This document shows, piece by piece, positions 34,346 to 42,911 of a stretch of 64,000 nt of DNA. The notes beneath the pieces were generated by a model, which did not search any database, was not told the DNA's origin, and saw only the letters and a list, made by a program, of their open reading frames with translations. The number at the start of each line of letters is the position of its first letter. The stretch's first letter is position 1. This DNA comes from Pseudomonas syringae KCTC 12500 (lineage in GTDB: Bacteria; Pseudomonadota; Gammaproteobacteria; Pseudomonadales; Pseudomonadaceae), in assembly GCF_000507185.2 (NCBI RefSeq), contig NZ_AYTM02000002.1, forward strand, positions 767,501 to 831,500, read 5' to 3'. The translations under genes were made by a program, and so were the position numbers.

Positions 34346-35644
34346 ATGCTCCGTTTTCTGCGCCTCGCCACTGTTATAGGTGGCTTGTGTTTAAGTGCGT
34401 CCGCTCTGGCAACCACCGTCGACTCCGCCACCTATGGCTACCCGCTGACTAATCCGTTTGAAGCGACCATTGCGACCACACCGCCCGCTCTGCGCCCCGA
34501 CCTGCCTGACGATGAAGATATCGATCAGGATGTCTACACCCTGAACCTGCATCCCGAGCGCGAGTTCACCCTGCCCGACAACTTCTGGGCGGTGAAAAAG
34601 TTGCATTATCGCCTGGCCAAACAAGACCACGCTGCCCCGCTGATCTTCCTGATCGCCGGCACGGGCGCGCCGTATAACAGCACCATCAATGAATTCCTGA
34701 AAAAGCTTTATTACGGCGCGGGCTACCACGTCGTGCAGCTGTCTTCGCCCACCAGCTATGACTTCATGACCTCGGCCTCGCGCTTTGCGACTCCTGGCGT
34801 CTCCACCGACGACGCAGAAGACATTTATCGCGTGATGCAGGCCATTCGGGCTCAGCAGGCGCAACTGCCGGTAACCGACTATTACCTGACCGGTTACAGC
34901 CTTGGCGCACTGAATGCTGCATTCGTCAGCAAGCTGGACGAAACCCGTCGCAGCTTCAACTTCAAGAAGGTCCTGCTGCTCAACCCGCCGGTCAATCTCT
35001 ACACCTCGATCAGCAACCTCGACAAACTGGTACAGACCAACGTCAAGGGCATCAACAACACCACCACGTTCTATGAACTGGTGCTGGCCAAGCTGACCCG
35101 CTACTTCCGCCAAAAAGGCTACATCGACCTCAATGACGCACTGCTGTTCGACTTCCAGCAGTCCAAGCAGCACCTGACCAATGAACAGATGGCGATGCTG
35201 ATCGGTACCTCGTTCCGCTTCTCGTCGGCTGACATCGCGTTCACCTCCGACCTGATCAACCGTCGCGGTCTGATTACGCCACCGAAATTCCCGATCACCG
35301 AAGGCACCAGCCTGACGCCGTTCCTCAAGCGCGCCCTGCAGTGCGACTTCGATTGCTACCTGACCGAACAGGTCATCCCGATGTGGCGTGCACGCACCGA
35401 CGGCGGTAGCCTGCTGCAACTGGTCGACCAGGTCAGCCTCTACGCCCTGAAGGACTACCTGCACAGCAACACCAAGATTGCCGTCATGCACAACGCCGAC
35501 GACGTGATCCTGGGTTCGGGTGACCTCGGCTTCCTGCGCAAGACCTTTGGCGATCGCCTGACCGTTTACCCGTACGGCGGGCATTGCGGCAACCTTAATT
35601 ACCGCGTCAACACCGACGCCATGCTGGAGTTTTTCCGTGGCTAA
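34346..35644 (+). CDS. Secreted alpha/beta serine hydrolase next to mlaA
   Basis: 432 residues. Signal peptide ends near ASALA; RBS AAGGGA. The core has an alpha/beta hydrolase pattern: LIFLIAGTGAPYNSTINEF, nucleophile elbow TGYSLGAL (Ser), KVLLLNPPVNLY and a late YPYGGHCGN with a candidate His; HNADDVILG gives the likely Asp. Homologues are sometimes labelled serine/threonine kinases, but no kinase motif is visible. Its 3' end overlaps the mlaA start by 8 bp, so it likely works in the envelope with the lipid-asymmetry system; this is inference. Confidence 0.8.
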   Translation: MLRFLRLATVIGGLCLSASALATTVDSATYGYPLTNPFEATIATTPPALRPDLPDDEDIDQDVYTLNLHPEREFTLPDNFWAVKKLHYRLAKQDHAAPLIFLIAGTGAPYNSTINEFLKKLYYGAGYHVVQLSSPTSYDFMTSASRFATPGVSTDDAEDIYRVMQAIRAQQAQLPVTDYYLTGYSLGALNAAFVSKLDETRRSFNFKKVLLLNPPVNLYTSISNLDKLVQTNVKGINNTTTFYELVLAKLTRYFRQKGYIDLNDALLFDFQQSKQHLTNEQMAMLIGTSFRFSSADIAFTSDLINRRGLITPPKFPITEGTSLTPFLKRALQCDFDCYLTEQVIPMWRARTDGGSLLQLVDQVSLYALKDYLHSNTKIAVMHNADDVILGSGDLGFLRKTFGDRLTVYPYGGHCGNLNYRVNTDAMLEFFRG

Positions 35645-36449
35645 ACGTCTTTTACTTCTTGCCGCTCTGCTCTGTGCCGGCACAGTCCAGGCCGCTGACG
35701 CGGATACCAGCAACAAGGCTCAGCACCCGGCCACTGTGGCCCGTCAGACCGATGCTGATGGTTTCACTCAGCCGCTGAAGTCGCTGCAATTCAACCCAGG
35801 GCTGGATCAGCGTGAGTTCGAGCGCGCTTCCATCAACGCACTGGAAGTCTATGATCCGCTGGAATCCTGGAACCGCCGGGTCTACCACTTCAACTACCGT
35901 TTCGATGAATGGGTATTCCTGCCGGTGGTGGACGGCTACCGCTACATCACTCCTGGCTTCGTACGCAGCGGTGTGAGCAACTTTTTCAGCAACCTGGGCG
36001 ACGTCTCCAACCTGTTGAACAGCCTGCTGCAGTTCAAGGGCGAGCGCTCGCTGGACACCACTGGCCGTCTGCTGCTCAACACCACCATCGGCATCGCCGG
36101 TCTGTGGGACCCGGCGACCATGATGGGCCTGCCGCGCCAGAGCGAAGACTTCGGCCAGACCCTGGGCTTCTACGGCGTGCCTTCAGGACCTTATCTGGTG
36201 TTGCCATTGTTCGGCCCATCGAACCTGCGTGACACCGGCGGCATGCTGTTCGACTACACGGCTGAAAACCAGATCAACTTCCTCAACGTGGCTGAAGTCA
36301 GCAGCGACCATCCGGAAATCACCGTGTTGCGTGCCGTTGACCGCCGTTACGTCACCAGCTTCCGTTACGGTCAGCTCAACTCGCCGTTCGAGTATGAAAA
36401 AGTGCGCTACGTCTATACCGAGTCGCGCAAGCTGCAGATCGCCGAATAA
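35637..36449 (+). CDS. mlaA: MlaA/VacJ family outer-membrane protein
   Basis: 270 residues, GTG start overlapping the preceding stop. The MlaA core is clear: YDPLESWNRRVYHFNYRFDE, RSGVSNFFSNLGDVSNLLN, LLLNTTIGIAGLWDPA and GQTLGFYGVPSGPYLVLPLF. In the Mla pathway it removes misplaced phospholipids from the outer leaflet with MlaC and the MlaFEDB transporter. The N-terminus (LLAALLCAGTVQA) is a signal peptide, but the residue before the Cys is Leu, so the canonical lipobox found in most MlaA proteins is not met. The mature start may be an SPase I site before ADAD. Followed by a terminator. Confidence 0.93.
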   Translation: MAKRLLLLAALLCAGTVQAADADTSNKAQHPATVARQTDADGFTQPLKSLQFNPGLDQREFERASINALEVYDPLESWNRRVYHFNYRFDEWVFLPVVDGYRYITPGFVRSGVSNFFSNLGDVSNLLNSLLQFKGERSLDTTGRLLLNTTIGIAGLWDPATMMGLPRQSEDFGQTLGFYGVPSGPYLVLPLFGPSNLRDTGGMLFDYTAENQINFLNVAEVSSDHPEITVLRAVDRRYVTSFRYGQLNSPFEYEKVRYVYTESRKLQIAE

Positions 36450-36463
36450 GCATAACGCAGCAA

Positions 36464-36503
36464 AACGACGGCCAGCCGGAGTGATCGGGCTGGTCGTTTT
36501 TTT
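36464..36503 (+). terminator. Terminator after mlaA
   Basis: AACGAC-GG-CCAGCC pairs with GGCTGGTCGTT apart from a 2-nt bulge, followed by a run of seven T. Confidence 0.7.
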
Positions 36504-36582
36504 ATGGGCACTTTTACCTGTCTGGTCAATCACATGCCTCAGGGCAAACGCCTCCGTCATTAACAGACAAAAAGGAATTTCC

Positions 36583-37173
36583 ATGCGCTTTTTCGGTTTC
36601 AAGGCAATGGCTGTATGTGTCGCACTGGCAGCATGTCAGAGCATGGTCAGCGTTCAGGCTGCCACCAAACCGCAGGCCGCTGCGCCCGCCGCTGCCGCAG
36701 TGCAAAACGCTTCGCTGCTGGGCGGCAAACTGGCCTTCACCATTCCTGCGGGCTACGTACAGGGCGAGATGCCCGAGATTGATGCAAAAGCCAAGGCTCA
36801 GGGTGTGACCGGGTCGCTCTACACCAATGCGGCCGAAAAGCGCGTGCTGATCGTTACCGAAACGCCTATGCCAATGGGCGTGCAGGCCAACGATAACGAC
36901 GGAGCAGTACTTGACGGGCTGGTCACCGGCATCCTTGCCCAGCAGAGTACCGGCTACAAGGACTTCAAAAAGCTGGGTGACAAGAAGATCGTCAAGAAGA
37001 ATGGTCTTGGTGTGCGCCAACTGGATACCTCGGCAACCATGAGCGACGCTCAGGTGCTGAGCACATCGATCGTCGCTGCATCGGGTACCCGCGCAGCCGT
37101 GCTGAACGTGGTCTCCAATGCAAAAAATCCGAAAGAGCACGCCGCGCTGGTGAAGACTGTCATCGGCCAATGA
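36583..37173 (+). CDS. Secreted or periplasmic protein of unknown function
   Basis: 196 residues from ATG 36583, with AAAGGAATTT just ahead. The N-terminus has a hydrophobic signal (MAVCVALAACQSMVSVQA). A Cys at LAAC fits a lipobox, but an SPase I site at VQA is equally possible. The mature part has an Ala-rich linker then a compact domain (KLAFTIPAGYVQGEMPEI; GLGVRQLDTSATMSDAQV). No named family is recognised, although short Pseudomonas proteins of this type are common. Confidence 0.7.
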   Translation: MRFFGFKAMAVCVALAACQSMVSVQAATKPQAAAPAAAAVQNASLLGGKLAFTIPAGYVQGEMPEIDAKAKAQGVTGSLYTNAAEKRVLIVTETPMPMGVQANDNDGAVLDGLVTGILAQQSTGYKDFKKLGDKKIVKKNGLGVRQLDTSATMSDAQVLSTSIVAASGTRAAVLNVVSNAKNPKEHAALVKTVIGQ

Positions 37174-37376
37174 TCTGCGGACCGGTCAGCCGCTCCGATG
37201 CGACTTGATCCGCGCGAAACACCTCGCATAATCACTCGCCCAGGGTCTGGACCTTGGGCAGGATGCCTACGAATCCTTATTAGTGAATTCCAGTCCACAA
37301 CAAAGGGAAAACTTGGCAAAGATAGAAGCTCATTTCTGCAATAAGCTGGCGGACTTATTTTTAATGGGTCTGCACT

Positions 37377-38579
37377 ATGCCTTCTCTGGAAACCACTGCC
37401 TCCGGCGCCCGTAGCGAAAGCTCGACCGGCGCCGGCTTGTCCATCGCGATTCTGGCCCTGGCCGGCTTCGTGATCGTCACCACTGAATTTCTCATCATCG
37501 GTCTGTTGCCTTCAATGGCCCGTGATCTGGGGATCTCCATCTCTACCGCCGGCTTGCTGGTAACGCTGTTCGCCTTCACGGTGATGCTCTTTGGCCCACC
37601 GCTGACAGCCATGCTCTCGCACCTGGACCGCAAGCGCACGTTCATCGTCATTCTGCTGATCTTCGCCGCCTCCAACGCACTGGCGGCGGTGTCGAGCAAT
37701 ATCTGGGTGCTGGCGCTGGCGCGGTTCATTCCGGCACTGGCCTTGCCGGTGTTCTGGGGCACCGCCAGTGAAACGGCAAGCCTGCTGGCCGGACCGAAGC
37801 GCGCTGGCAAGGCCGTTGCGCAGGTCTACCTCGGCATCTCGGCTGCCATGCTGTTCGGTATCCCGCTGGGTACAGTATTTGCTGATGCCGTGGGCTGGCG
37901 CGGGGCATTCTGGGCGCTGACGCTGCTGTCAGCGTTAATGGCTCTGTTGCTGGCACTGTCGATGCCGCGTATCGAACCTACCGCAAAAGTCGGCCTCGCC
38001 GAGCAGGCAAAAATTCTCCGGGATCCGTTCTTCCTCGCCAACCTGCTGCTGTCCATCCTGCTGTTCACGGCCATGTTCGGTGCCTACACCTACCTGGCTG
38101 ACACGCTGGAACGCATCGCGGGCATCGAATCGGCTCAAGTGGGTTGGTGGTTGATGGGCTTCGGCGCGGTCGGCCTGATCGGCAATGCCCTGGGTGGACG
38201 TTGTGTGGACCGCAGCCCGCTCGGCTCGACCATGGCCTTTGCGCTGTTGCTCGCGCTGGGCATGACCGCAAGCGTACCGGCCGCAGGCTCCATGCCGTTG
38301 CTGGCCGTGGTACTGGTGATTTGGGGCATCGCGCATACGGCGTTGTTTCCGATCTGCCAGATCAGGGTGATGAAAGCAGCGCCTCAGGCCCAGGCACTGG
38401 CCGGGACCTTGAATGTTTCGGCCGCCAATGCCGGGATCGGTCTGGGATCGATCATCGGAGGCCTTACCATCGAGCACCTGGGGCTGGGTGCCGTAGGGTA
38501 TGTCGCCGCTGTTGTTGCGCTGCTGTCCATCGCCGTTGCATGGATGACCAGCACGCAGCAAAACAAGGCAACGTTGTAA
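37377..38579 (+). CDS. MFS transporter (sugar/drug efflux class)
   Basis: 400 residues, 12 membrane helices. The loop 2-3 motif reads LSHLDRKRTFIVILLIF and the first helix ends VTTEFLIIGLLPSMARDLG, the pattern of DHA1/AraJ-type efflux carriers. Substrate unknown. It stands alone; the start (MPSLETTAS) lacks a strong RBS. Confidence 0.85.
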   Translation: MPSLETTASGARSESSTGAGLSIAILALAGFVIVTTEFLIIGLLPSMARDLGISISTAGLLVTLFAFTVMLFGPPLTAMLSHLDRKRTFIVILLIFAASNALAAVSSNIWVLALARFIPALALPVFWGTASETASLLAGPKRAGKAVAQVYLGISAAMLFGIPLGTVFADAVGWRGAFWALTLLSALMALLLALSMPRIEPTAKVGLAEQAKILRDPFFLANLLLSILLFTAMFGAYTYLADTLERIAGIESAQVGWWLMGFGAVGLIGNALGGRCVDRSPLGSTMAFALLLALGMTASVPAAGSMPLLAVVLVIWGIAHTALFPICQIRVMKAAPQAQALAGTLNVSAANAGIGLGSIIGGLTIEHLGLGAVGYVAAVVALLSIAVAWMTSTQQNKATL

Positions 38580-38877
38580 TCGCCTGACCGTCGCTTGCCT
38601 GAACTCGCCGGGCGGTGTGTCTGCCAACAACCAGACACGCTGCCCCGGTTATTCACGGTGTATTAAATTGTATGTTTCGTCATATTTTTGAACAGGTTTT
38701 AGTACTGTTTATGTCATTTAATTGACTTTTAAACAGCCAGCTTCATCAATATGTAGTTATTTGACACCCCTCGGCAAAATACTCTTCCCTTGCCACTAGT
38801 GAACGCTCAAACTCCAGCCCTTCGGTCAAGCGGCGTCGATTTCTGACCGATTCGAAAGTAATGTCCGGTAAGAATCT

Positions 38878-39954
38878 ATGAGCACCTATCACCGCAGAGG
38901 GATGGCATTCGCCAAGCGGATCTACGCCCCGAGATGTTTCGGTGTAAGCGTTGGCTTTGTGACGGTCGCTGTTTCTCTGTATTACGTGAATACAGCACAC
39001 TGGGCGTGGTTGTTGGCACTGCTCTACAGCCTCGTATGGCCGCATGTTGCTTACCAGCTCGCAAGAACGTCGCGCGAGCCCTACCAGGCTGAATGGCGAA
39101 ATCTGCTTTTCGATTCGATGATGGGCGGTTTCTGGGTTGGCGCGATGGGTTTCAGCGCAGTTCCCGGTATAACGGTCCTCGCCATGATGGCCATGCATAA
39201 CATGGCCGCCGCCGGGCCACGTCTGATGCTGCAAGGCCTGTGCATGCAGGCACTGGGCGTGCTGATTTCGCTGGCCGCGCTCGACCCTGTCGTCAATCTG
39301 CATGGCAACATGGCGCAGATCTACGCCTGCCTTCCGGTACTGGTGACCTACCCTATTTTCATCGGCTGGCTGAGCCATCAGGTCACACTCAAACTGTGGG
39401 AGCACCGCAACATCCTGCGCAAGGTCAGCCGTACCGACAGCCTGACCGGTCTGCTCAATCACGGAGCGTGGAAGGACCTGCTTGACCTGGAGTACGCCAG
39501 TAGCCAGAACGCGTATCAGGAGTGCGTCATCGCGTTGATCGATATCGATCACTTCAAGGTCATCAACGACACTTATGGTCACCTGATGGGCGACACGGTA
39601 TTGCAGAGTATCAGCGAGGCACTGACAGAAAACCTGCGCGATTCCGACCTGATCGGGCGTTGTGGCGGCGATGAGTTCTGCGTCATTTTGCCCGACACCT
39701 GCTTGCTTCAAGCAAAGGAAATTCTTGAGCGCCTGTGCCTGGCGATAGATGAAATGACCTACACCCTGCATTGCGATCTCAAGGTCAGCCTCAGTATCGG
39801 CATTGCCGCCTACTCCCCTGAAATGCCCGATGCCTCGTCGTGGCTGCACGAAGCAGACAAAGCGCTGTATCTGGCCAAGAGCACCGGCCGCAACCGCGTC
39901 GCCAGCCATCAGGATGCGCAACCAGAACTCCAGTCGCTTGGCGCACAAGCCTGA
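38878..39954 (+). CDS. Diguanylate cyclase with MASE2 sensor domain
   Basis: 358 residues. MASE2 domain (RGMAFAKRIYAPRCFG; FDSMMGGFWVGAMGFSAVPG) at about 1-170 with several membrane helices, then a GGDEF domain. The active loop is CGGDEF and the inhibitory I-site RDSD lies five residues before it, so product inhibition is expected. Other conserved parts are RTDSLTGLLNHGAW and IDIDHFKVINDTYGH. It makes cyclic di-GMP in response to an unknown membrane signal. The domain layout is that of AdrA/DgcC. The stop lies 4 bp from that of a convergent gene. Confidence 0.93.
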   Translation: MSTYHRRGMAFAKRIYAPRCFGVSVGFVTVAVSLYYVNTAHWAWLLALLYSLVWPHVAYQLARTSREPYQAEWRNLLFDSMMGGFWVGAMGFSAVPGITVLAMMAMHNMAAAGPRLMLQGLCMQALGVLISLAALDPVVNLHGNMAQIYACLPVLVTYPIFIGWLSHQVTLKLWEHRNILRKVSRTDSLTGLLNHGAWKDLLDLEYASSQNAYQECVIALIDIDHFKVINDTYGHLMGDTVLQSISEALTENLRDSDLIGRCGGDEFCVILPDTCLLQAKEILERLCLAIDEMTYTLHCDLKVSLSIGIAAYSPEMPDASSWLHEADKALYLAKSTGRNRVASHQDAQPELQSLGAQA

Positions 39955-39958
39955 TCCG

Positions 39959-40828
39959 TCAACGCTTATCCTTGAACAGCATGTCGAACAGGGATGAGAG
40001 ACTCGTGACCCCCATCGCTTTCAGAAACGTCTCGCGCATATCGTTACGCAGGCTTTCCAGAGTTACTTCCTTGGGTTTAGCGGCTTTTTTTACGGAGGTC
40101 GTTTCTCGAGAGTCGCCTTCACCAGGCGTGTATTTTTCCTTGGACAGCGTCCTTATGTAGTCACTCTTCTGGCTTTTATAAGTAGTGAAGTCTGCACCCA
40201 GTTGTTCGTCCCTTTCCCCCGCCGTTGAAAACCTGTTGATGACTTTTTCCATGAACTCAAAATTATTGTGACCTATGGACCCATAGTCCTTGTCAGTGAT
40301 GAAGCGAACGAACCCCTGATCCAGCCGCGTTGTTTTTAACCCATCGCTTTCGGTAATACGCTTGGCGGTGGCCGCGTGCGGCTCGGTAAAACTGTAGAAC
40401 ACCTTGTGGCCTTCCATGTCATATGTTTTGCCCTGGTTATGACGAAGCATTATCCCTCCATCATCACTCTCCCTGTAAGAAGCCAACTGAAACGCCAGGT
40501 CATCGACATAGCTCAAATCAACTCCCTGATCACTCGCCCAACCGTAAACGTCACCCAACAGACTCCGATCATCCCGGGTTAGAAAAAACGCCTGGGGCAT
40601 GGACATTCCACATTCGGCTTTTCCTAGCATGGGTGCAGAACGAGCAGAGTCCGCGAATCCGAACACCCTGTGTTTCAGGAGGGCCTGCCCGCTGATGGTC
40701 ACCGCAGAGTCTGGAGAGGTTGATCGGAGGGCGGGATTGGCAATTGAGGGCATGTTTTTTGCCGCTCTTTTATCGTCAAGTTTTTGCGCGGCTATCAGTG
40801 CATCTGCTCCGGAACTTATGACTCGCAT
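39959..40828 (-). CDS. Unrecognised 289-residue protein
   Basis: Start at ATG 40828 (MRVISSGADALIAAQKL), with CAGGAG nine bases upstream. No signal peptide or membrane helix. A segment SPDSAVTISGQALLKHRVFG resembles the VTIS-type motif seen in several pseudomonad proteins of unknown function. The rest is hydrophilic with Lys/Glu-rich C-terminal helices (EVTLESLRNDMRETFLKAMG). I see no catalytic motif. Convergent with the cyclase gene and isolated by a long intergenic gap. A type III effector was considered and rejected (see rejected items). Confidence 0.65.
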   Translation of the reverse strand: MRVISSGADALIAAQKLDDKRAAKNMPSIANPALRSTSPDSAVTISGQALLKHRVFGFADSARSAPMLGKAECGMSMPQAFFLTRDDRSLLGDVYGWASDQGVDLSYVDDLAFQLASYRESDDGGIMLRHNQGKTYDMEGHKVFYSFTEPHAATAKRITESDGLKTTRLDQGFVRFITDKDYGSIGHNNFEFMEKVINRFSTAGERDEQLGADFTTYKSQKSDYIRTLSKEKYTPGEGDSRETTSVKKAAKPKEVTLESLRNDMRETFLKAMGVTSLSSLFDMLFKDKR

Positions 40829-41220
40829 GACGTTGGCTCCTGCCCCGAAAGATCCCTGGCGGTTATAGCCAGGGATTGACAATCAATACGTTAAATGAAA
40901 GGTGACTGTTTCTGGCCCGGCAGGTTTGCTTTGCCAAGGCCCATTGACAGCTTGGTGTTTTATCAAAACATCCGATGCATAGCTGAACCCCAAGCTATTA
41001 AATTGTTCAGTATCACCTGGCATACCTGGATCAATCTGAATACAGCTCGATTCGTGTACGCCTTAAAAGGCTATTCCTTATCATTCACCACGCACTGAGC
41101 TTGAAATCTTTTATTAGACAAAACCTAAATCGCTTGTAAAAAACCACATCCACCGACCGGTATCAACACCCACTAAATGATAGTGACTTCTCAGACTTGC
41201 TTGATACGCCTTGCCGCCAC
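40829..41220. other. Intergenic region without recognisable elements
   Basis: About 390 bp of moderately AT-rich sequence. It must hold the promoter of the 289-residue gene (minus strand). No convincing ORF, repeat or RNA is seen. Confidence 0.4.
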
Positions 41221-41955
41221 CTACCCGACACACTCTCGGTCAATGGAAAGTTCAAATGCGGACAGATTATCCAGCAGCCACTCAGGCGTATGCCTCTCAA
41301 GCAATGTGCCGATGGGCTGCTGCTTTATCAGTGCGCCATAGAGGGCTTCTTCATGATCGAGATGCGCTTGCTGAACAGTGCGATAGTTCAATGGATAGAT
41401 GCTCTTCTCGATGGGCAACAGCCGGTCGAAGTGTTCGAGCAGACCATGAAAGACGATTCGCCGTTCGACGGTATTGCGCGTGGTGGCTATGAGTTTGACG
41501 AAGTACTCACTGTCCTGAGCCCGCAGCGCTTCGCTGGCGGCGTAACGCTCGACCAGCGTGTGCGGCGATGGCTCATCGAATACGATGCAGCACAGGTCTT
41601 CGCGCACCAGGCCCTTGAACGGGTTCTCGGCTTCTGACCGACGGCCGTGCAGCCCGAGTGCAAATTGTACGGCGCGCTCGGCCAGCCATTGACGCTTGCG
41701 GCCCTCAAGCTGTGCAATGTCTTCGAGCAAGGGTGACTGACGCCCATGCGAACGAAGCTGCCGACAGAGTTTGGCAAACAGGCCAACGGGGCCGGACAGC
41801 TTTGCCTGTTGCTCGGCCAGTTGCGCGACGGAAAGAGCGGACTGCCGGGTTGTCAGATGCTGGAAGTCCGTTGTCATATTAAAATCAGGCCGCTGCGGAT
41901 CCAGCCGCAACGACGTGTCGGCACCTGGCTCGCCCCGAACAAAACAAACAGTCAT
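41221..41955 (-). CDS. Unrecognised 244-residue protein
   Basis: ATG 41955 has an excellent RBS (AAAAAGGAGCCACTC). The product is soluble, helical and charged (RKRQWLAERAVQFALGLHG; ATTRNTVERRIVFHGLLEH). No catalytic motif or transmembrane segment is seen. I do not recognise the family. It sits between the 289-residue protein and a small LuxR-type regulator, all on the minus strand but widely spaced. Confidence 0.6.
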   Translation of the reverse strand: MTVCFVRGEPGADTSLRLDPQRPDFNMTTDFQHLTTRQSALSVAQLAEQQAKLSGPVGLFAKLCRQLRSHGRQSPLLEDIAQLEGRKRQWLAERAVQFALGLHGRRSEAENPFKGLVREDLCCIVFDEPSPHTLVERYAASEALRAQDSEYFVKLIATTRNTVERRIVFHGLLEHFDRLLPIEKSIYPLNYRTVQQAHLDHEEALYGALIKQQPIGTLLERHTPEWLLDNLSAFELSIDRECVG

Positions 41956-42136
41956 GAGTGGCTCCTTTTTTATTGTTTACAGTTCGTCGTGCGAACAGGT
42001 TTCGGATAGTCCTTTATGCAGACAGCAGGAAGCAGTGCCTGACAGGCGTCACAGAGCAGCACGGTATTATTGATTGCACTGCCAAACGTCGACAGTGCTC
42101 ATTGCATTAACAAGTTACAGATTGCGACAAGACACA

Positions 42137-42385
42137 TTATGTATGTGCTGGCTCGCTGCGCAATCCGACAGATGTAGGGGGTTGGACAGTGTTCCCCGGA
42201 AGCAATAGAGATACACACCGGGCCATGAGCTCGGCACGCGTCCTCACTTGATTCTTTCTTAGCAGCGAAGATACGTGATCGCGAACGGTGTAGTCACTGA
42301 TACTGAGCTGCCTGGCAATTTCCTTGTTCGTACATCCCTGCAACAACAGGCCAAGAACCTCCTGCTCTCTCATTGTCACCCACAT
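42137..42385 (-). CDS. Small orphan LuxR-type HTH regulator
   Basis: 82 residues from ATG 42385, chosen because GAGGGGAAGTATC lies directly ahead; the in-frame ATGs at 42403 and 42406 lack a good RBS. The LuxR/FixJ helix-turn-helix is textbook: REQEVLGLLLQGCTNKEIA, then LSISDYTVRDHVSSLLRK. There is no autoinducer, receiver or other sensory domain, so it is a bare DNA-binding domain. No partner gene adjoins it. Confidence 0.75.
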   Translation of the reverse strand: MWVTMREQEVLGLLLQGCTNKEIARQLSISDYTVRDHVSSLLRKNQVRTRAELMARCVSLLLPGNTVQPPTSVGLRSEPAHT

Positions 42386-42911
42386 GATACTTCCCCTCGC
42401 CATCATTTTGCCTAACAGGCAAATTTGTAGGATGTTTCTTACATTCGTCTTCCATGACCCAAACAGTAAATCGGCACAGAAATCATTTTATTTAGTCTTG
42501 TTTTGCATTAACACGAGATAACCCTCAAAGCTTCGCAATAAAGCTGCAAGCTGCAAGCTGCAAGCTGCAAGCTGCAAGAAAAATCTTTAATATTTAAATA
42601 CTGAGGAAACCTCCTACAGCAAATACAGAATAATTACGTATTCCTATTTATCGATACCATGAATGACCCACCTGACGAAATATTTTCCACGGGCACGAAT
42701 CAAGGATGCACTAGATAAATAACGTAAACACTATAGAGAGGGGCAAGATAGACTTGACTAAACGGAATTACAATCACTTGTTACAATTGATGCGTCTGCC
42801 GCCCGGAACTTTCCGGCCATGTTCGAGTTGCCACTCACCCCACAGAAGAGGTGAGCAGCGGGCATTGCCGGTGTGTGCGAGAACAGCGGTCGCCGCGCCC
42901 CCCGCCCGGAG
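42386..42911. other. AT-rich intergenic region with a heptamer repeat
   Basis: About 530 bp with no supportable gene. It contains the upstream region of the small LuxR gene and a heptanucleotide tandem repeat (listed separately). The right part turns GC-rich towards the MFS gene. Short reading frames there do not resemble proteins. Confidence 0.5.
42541..42578. repeat. Heptanucleotide tandem repeat (AAGCTGC, 5.4 copies)
   Basis: Five perfect head-to-tail copies of AAGCTGC plus AAG. It is intergenic, about 155 bp upstream of the LuxR-type start. Such arrays can change length by slippage. Confidence 0.95.

Noticed and set aside
39959..40828. Type III effector candidate (unknown secreted-looking protein in a P. 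syringae-like genome)
   Set aside because: An Asp occurs at residue 9, the first 50 residues are not Ser-rich enough, and no hrp box (GGAACC-N15/16-CCAC) was found upstream.
42541..42578. CRISPR-like array
   Set aside because: The unit is 7 bp without spacers and no cas gene is near.
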